Assembly: GCA_937862595.1 (NCBI GenBank)
Contig: CALMFL010000058.1
Coordinates: 1 to 7,349, forward strand
From: an uncultured Fidelibacterota bacterium
Lineage (GTDB): Bacteria; Fidelibacterota; Fidelibacteria; Fidelibacterales; Fidelibacteraceae
Direction of reading: 5' to 3'
DNA: 7,349 bases
Shown here: positions 4,755 through 7,349 of the stretch, one piece after another
How the letters are laid out: each line of letters starts with the position of its first letter
Position numbering within the stretch: position 1 is the first letter of the stretch
Program-made: the position numbers and the translations under genes
Notes under the pieces: generated by a model
Database searches by the model: none
What the model was told of the DNA's origin: nothing
What the model saw: the letters and a program-made list of their open reading frames with translations, nothing else

Positions 4755-5630
4755 ATGGATAATCATTTTAATCTCGGGCAATTCGCCGAGGACGGCATCC
4801 TGGCCTGTATGAGCGCATGCAGTCGGGTGGATCATTTGGGTGGTTTTAACAACGATCCCCAAACGCCCGATCCGGAGGTGCTCCGGCAAAACGCAGGGAT
4901 CGATCGCGCCGGCGGCGGGGACGAGCGCCAAACGCAGATCGCAGAAGGGACCTTTCTTTTTTTAAAAAATTTGCATTCGGACGGGGGCGGCTATTCCCTC
5001 TCAAATGCTTCGATAAAAAAAACACATCGTGAACTTTTTCAATTCAGCCCGCGGGACGAAGCATATCGCGGCCGCTACCGTGATGAACTCGACATGAAAG
5101 TGTCTGCGCTTTGCGAAGCAAGCCGGCGTGTTCTGGAACGTCCCGACGCTCCCGCTCTATTCATTGTTTCTCTTTTCCGGGCGTGCTTTCTTGAGATCAT
5201 GCCCTTTATTACCGGCAACGGCCATACGGTCAACGTGATTGCCTATGCCCTGCTTTATTCTTATGGATTCACCGCAATCTCGGGAATCCCGCTCCTTGCC
5301 GCGTTGAACGATCCGCCGGAAAACATTTCGGCCGATCCGCTGGCACAGCTTCCCGATACGATCGCATATCTTCTGAAATCCCGCAACACCGGGCAGCTTG
5401 TCAGTAGCGGGCCCGATTCATTTGAACCTTATCTCAATCCTCGCCGCCGGGACCTCCTCGAGTTTATTCGAGGCCGCGCTCCCGTAAAAATTTCCGATAT
5501 TATGGGCCATTTCACGGATGAAAGCCGGAATACGATCAAAAAAGATCTCTTGTTCTTACGGGAAAAGGGACTGATCCTTCACGGGGGAGAAGGGCGTGGA
5601 ATGGTGTATCGGGCGATAGCGGGCGGTTAA
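4755..5630 (+). CDS. Fic-fold protein with degenerate catalytic motif and C-terminal winged helix
   Basis: Fic proteins usually transfer AMP to a hydroxyl of a target protein using the motif HPFx(D/E)GNGRxxR. In this 291-residue product the corresponding segment is MPFITGNGHTVN (149-160). The catalytic His is Met149, the acidic metal ligand is Thr153, and both Arg are replaced (His157, Asn160); only PF and GNG survive. Preceding helices match the fold: HREL (91-94), GRYR (106-109) and the hydrophobic helix leading to 149. Near the N-terminus CSRVDH (22-27) sits where class II Fic proteins have (S/T)xxxE(G/N), with C and D in the key positions. Residues about 225-288 look like a winged helix, including SRNTIKKDLLFLREKGLI (257-274) and a wing ending MVYRA. 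AMP transfer is therefore unlikely; a DNA- or partner-binding role is possible. ATG 4755 has a weak GGGT site (4746-4749). Confidence 0.8.
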   Translation: MDNHFNLGQFAEDGILACMSACSRVDHLGGFNNDPQTPDPEVLRQNAGIDRAGGGDERQTQIAEGTFLFLKNLHSDGGGYSLSNASIKKTHRELFQFSPRDEAYRGRYRDELDMKVSALCEASRRVLERPDAPALFIVSLFRACFLEIMPFITGNGHTVNVIAYALLYSYGFTAISGIPLLAALNDPPENISADPLAQLPDTIAYLLKSRNTGQLVSSGPDSFEPYLNPRRRDLLEFIRGRAPVKISDIMGHFTDESRNTIKKDLLFLREKGLILHGGEGRGMVYRAIAGG

Positions 5631-5649
5631 TCCGCCGGCGCTTATTTTT
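5622..5649 (+). terminator. Possible terminator of the Fic-like gene
   Basis: GGCGG (5622-5626) pairs with CCGCC (5632-5636) around loop TTAAT, with two further outer pairs after a mismatch. The T-rich run TTATTTTT follows at 5642-5649. The hairpin includes the stop codon of the Fic-like gene, and the T-run lies in the end of the convergent minus-strand gene. The short stem and the 5-base gap before the T-run make it a modest candidate. Confidence 0.35.
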
Positions 5650-6328
5650 CTATCTCTTCGTAGCGGTAAATGAATGTCTGGGTGAACCCGTCCACAAAAA
5701 GCCAGGTGTCCCGGATCAGGCTCCCTTTCTTGTCGTATTCAAAATCGATCGTTCCGGCCGTCGCTCCGTTACGTACGATCTCCGCCGATACTGCGCGCTT
5801 GTTCTTTTTGTCTCTCTTGTAAACGATATCCCCGGATATCCAGCCTTTATACTTGTCGCAGATCACCCGTTCGCAAGATCCGTCTTTAAGATAGCGGTAA
5901 TCCGCCGTTCCGGTAACGCCGTCGGAGCGCAGAAAGGTCTCGTGAACCTTGCGGCCGGCGTCATCATACAAAAATATCTCGTAGGAGGTGACCCCGCTGG
6001 CGAACTCCCGGTAGGCCGAGATCATGCGGCCAGCGTCGTCGTAACGGTAATAATTGTTAGATCGGTCCGATCCGTCCGTGCATTCCCAGAAAGCTTCGTA
6101 CATCAGCCCGTTCTCGTCGTAAAAAAAGGTTGTGACCGCCGTTTCGCCGGCATTGTTTTCGTATTCAAGCCGATGGAGGCGCTGACCGGCCGGATTTTGA
6201 ACTGAATGCTGGGCGGTAAGCCTGTCGGCAAAAAGGAACAGGGCAACGAACTGAAGACAAATGATCATGGCAAATCTCCTTAGCTTAGTGTCCGGGTTCG
6301 TCGACAGGGGTTTTTTCCTGCACTTCAT
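5642..6328 (-). CDS. Small exported YD-repeat-like protein
   Basis: The 228-residue product has an N-terminal export signal and then a chain of imperfect repeats. The clearest units are YRYDDAGRMISA, FLYDDAGRKVHE and FEYDKKGSLIRD, with a weaker FFYDENGLMYEA before them. This is the pattern of the YD/RHS-like or YwqK-like strand repeats, here without a toxin or core domain, so it is probably a secreted or envelope-bound binding protein. Two starts have good sites: ATG 6328 with GAAAGGG (6335-6341), and ATG 6268 with AAGGAG seven bases upstream. I chose 6328 because the hydrophobic segment (MIICLQFVALFLFA) would otherwise have no basic residue before it, whereas KLRRF precedes it in the longer form. 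The signal would then be unusually long, about 40 residues, ending near LTAQ. It converges on the Fic-like gene with an 11-base gap. Confidence 0.7.
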   Translation of the reverse strand: MKCRKKPLSTNPDTKLRRFAMIICLQFVALFLFADRLTAQHSVQNPAGQRLHRLEYENNAGETAVTTFFYDENGLMYEAFWECTDGSDRSNNYYRYDDAGRMISAYREFASGVTSYEIFLYDDAGRKVHETFLRSDGVTGTADYRYLKDGSCERVICDKYKGWISGDIVYKRDKKNKRAVSAEIVRNGATAGTIDFEYDKKGSLIRDTWLFVDGFTQTFIYRYEEIEK

Positions 6329-6391
6329 GTTTAACCCTTTCGTAATGTTGATTTTTCTTGCGCCCCGTCGCCTTCGGTGATTTCCCGCCGT

Positions 6392-7159
6392 TCATGTTCC
6401 CGCTTGCTTGGCCGCCTTCTTTTTCCAGGGGATAAGCATGGAGGTTCGTTCTTTATAATCGCGGTAGTCGGGGTCGGCGCCGTATTTTTCGTCCGCACGT
6501 TTCTCCACGGTGGGGATGCCGCTAACGAAAAGCAGGATAATCACAATGTAAATCGGGCCGGCCAGCGTCCAGAGGACTTCCGTGCCGCTCAGCGCGGGAA
6601 GCACATAGAGATAAACACCCGCCCAGCAAAGGATCTCCCCGAAATAATTCGGATGCCGGGATGTGCTCCACAATCCGGTGCGGATGAATTTGCCTTTATT
6701 TTCAGTCTTTAGGTGAAAGCGGAATTTCTGCGTGTCGGCAATCGTCTCCACGAGCAGGCCGGCGGCCCAGATCAGCACCCCGGCAAAGCAAACTTCGTCG
6801 GAATTTTTGCTTATGAACCACAGGGCTGGGATCATGACGATCCATACCGAAATGCCCTGAAAAATCCAGAATCCCAGGAATTTCGGAAAAGATCCCCGAA
6901 TGCCGTCGAATCGTTTGTCCTTTTCCATTTTTCCGATCCGCACCCTCAGGAATATCCCAAGGCGCAAAGCCCAGGCAGTCAGCATCGCGGCGATCAGCGT
7001 GCTCTGCGCGGATACGGGGTTCACGATCCATGCGGTCCACGTCAGGACAATGAACGTGAGTGCGTAACTGATATCGGTAAATTTATCGGTCTTGATGATA
7101 AACGCGGGCAGGAACATCAGGATGTTTATCCCGACGGCAATGAGCAAATAGATCGTCAT
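6392..7159 (-). CDS. DUF1295 family membrane protein (steroid 5-alpha-reductase / ICMT-like)
   Basis: A 255-residue polytopic inner-membrane protein. Family landmarks, in order, are FTDISYALTF (27-36), WALRLGIFLRVRI (63-75), DKRFDG (81-86), ADTQKFRF (141-148), GLWSTSRHPNYFGEI (162-176) and GIPTVEKRADEKYG (214-227), ending near RTSMLIPW (238-245). The SRHPNYFGE segment is the cofactor-binding region shared with steroid reductases and isoprenylcysteine methyltransferases. The substrate of bacterial members is generally not known, though a role in lipid modification is plausible. The start is set at ATG 7159 because GGGGAG lies seven bases before it. An upstream extension to a TTG at 7291 gives Arg-rich sequence with no family similarity. 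It reads toward the YD-repeat gene, with 63 bases between them. Confidence 0.9.
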   Translation of the reverse strand: MTIYLLIAVGINILMFLPAFIIKTDKFTDISYALTFIVLTWTAWIVNPVSAQSTLIAAMLTAWALRLGIFLRVRIGKMEKDKRFDGIRGSFPKFLGFWIFQGISVWIVMIPALWFISKNSDEVCFAGVLIWAAGLLVETIADTQKFRFHLKTENKGKFIRTGLWSTSRHPNYFGEILCWAGVYLYVLPALSGTEVLWTLAGPIYIVIILLFVSGIPTVEKRADEKYGADPDYRDYKERTSMLIPWKKKAAKQAGT

Positions 7160-7238
7160 TATGCTACTCCCCGTGGTGCCGCACATTCCATATGCGGCAA
7201 CCCTTCGGAATTTATATCTGTAAAATAACCTTCGCCTT

Positions 7239-7349
7239 TTATGGTTGAACCGGGCGGGAAAAACGCCGGTACAGCCATACCGACAGCACAACTATCCACG
7301 CCTGGAGGGTCCCGATGTTCAATCTTTCGAAAAGTCCGAACATTCCGGT
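7239..7349 (-). CDS. C-terminal end of a membrane protein, possibly DUF998-like (partial)
   Basis: On the minus strand a frame is open from the right edge to TAA at 7239-7241, giving 36 residues. They read as one amphipathic turn, one membrane helix and a basic tail: MFGLFERLNIGTL followed by a stretch rich in W, V and L, then YRRFSRPVQP. The pattern GLFER-x(3,5)-W-x-x-VLxxxL is like the last helix of DUF998-type proteins as I remember them, and the basic end fits a cytoplasmic tail. Alternatively the ATG at 7343-7341 starts a separate 34-residue membrane peptide. A 79-base gap separates it from the DUF1295 gene, with which it may be co-transcribed. A rival open frame in the same place is described among the findings. 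Confidence 0.45.
   Translation of the reverse strand, partial: TGMFGLFERLNIGTLQAWIVVLSVWLYRRFSRPVQP

Noticed and set aside
7160..7291. Extension of the DUF1295 protein to a TTG start
   Set aside because: The added 44 residues are Arg-rich and unlike the family N-terminus, whereas ATG 7159 has GGGGAG at the right distance.
1..7349. CRISPR array, tRNA or rRNA genes, insertion sequence, integrase
   Set aside because: No regularly spaced identical repeats, no cloverleaf or rRNA-like segments, and no transposase or recombinase motifs were seen on either strand.

Overview
The window is protein-dense, moderately GC-rich bacterial DNA with ribosome binding sites ahead of most genes. Two products carry apparent signal peptides, and one ends in a region that looks like outer-membrane beta strands. 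This points to a Gram-negative (diderm) bacterium; I cannot name the phylum from this stretch. No tRNA, rRNA, CRISPR array, transposase or attachment site is visible.

Layout. Positions 1-69 are the end of a gene whose last residues resemble the C-terminus of a YtrA-type GntR regulator. Positions 95-432 hold the most unusual part: three consecutive tiny genes (26, 29 and 30 codons), each with its own ribosome binding site. Their peptides have no acidic residue, are rich in Arg/Lys, and share a C-terminal motif of the form SI(R/G)-hydrophobic-hydrophobic-(K/Q)P. A fourth small frame (426-536) overlaps the third and may be a diverged or decayed relative. After a GC-rich hairpin come an ABC-transporter ATPase (597-1457) and an overlapping membrane subunit (1450-2265). 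Regulator, peptides, ATPase and permease all read the same way with short gaps and look like one operon. The peptides sit where a YtrA-type operon would usually go straight from regulator to transporter.

Next, on the plus strand, are a biotin-protein ligase without a DNA-binding domain (2412-3146), an exported protein with an M50-like HEFGH zinc-protease motif and a strand-rich C-terminus (3228-4466), and a Fic-fold protein with a C-terminal winged helix whose catalytic motif is badly altered (4755-5630). These three seem to be separate units, the last two with AT-rich upstream regions sharing an 11-base motif.

The minus strand carries a small exported YD-repeat-like protein (5642-6328), a DUF1295 membrane enzyme of the steroid-reductase/ICMT type (6392-7159), and the last part of a membrane protein that runs off the right edge (7239-7349).

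The main candidate for an undescribed system is the set of tandem cationic peptides between the GntR regulator and its ABC transporter. They could be exported or self-protective antimicrobial-like peptides, signals sensed by the operon, or cis-acting leader peptides. The sequence alone does not decide between these.
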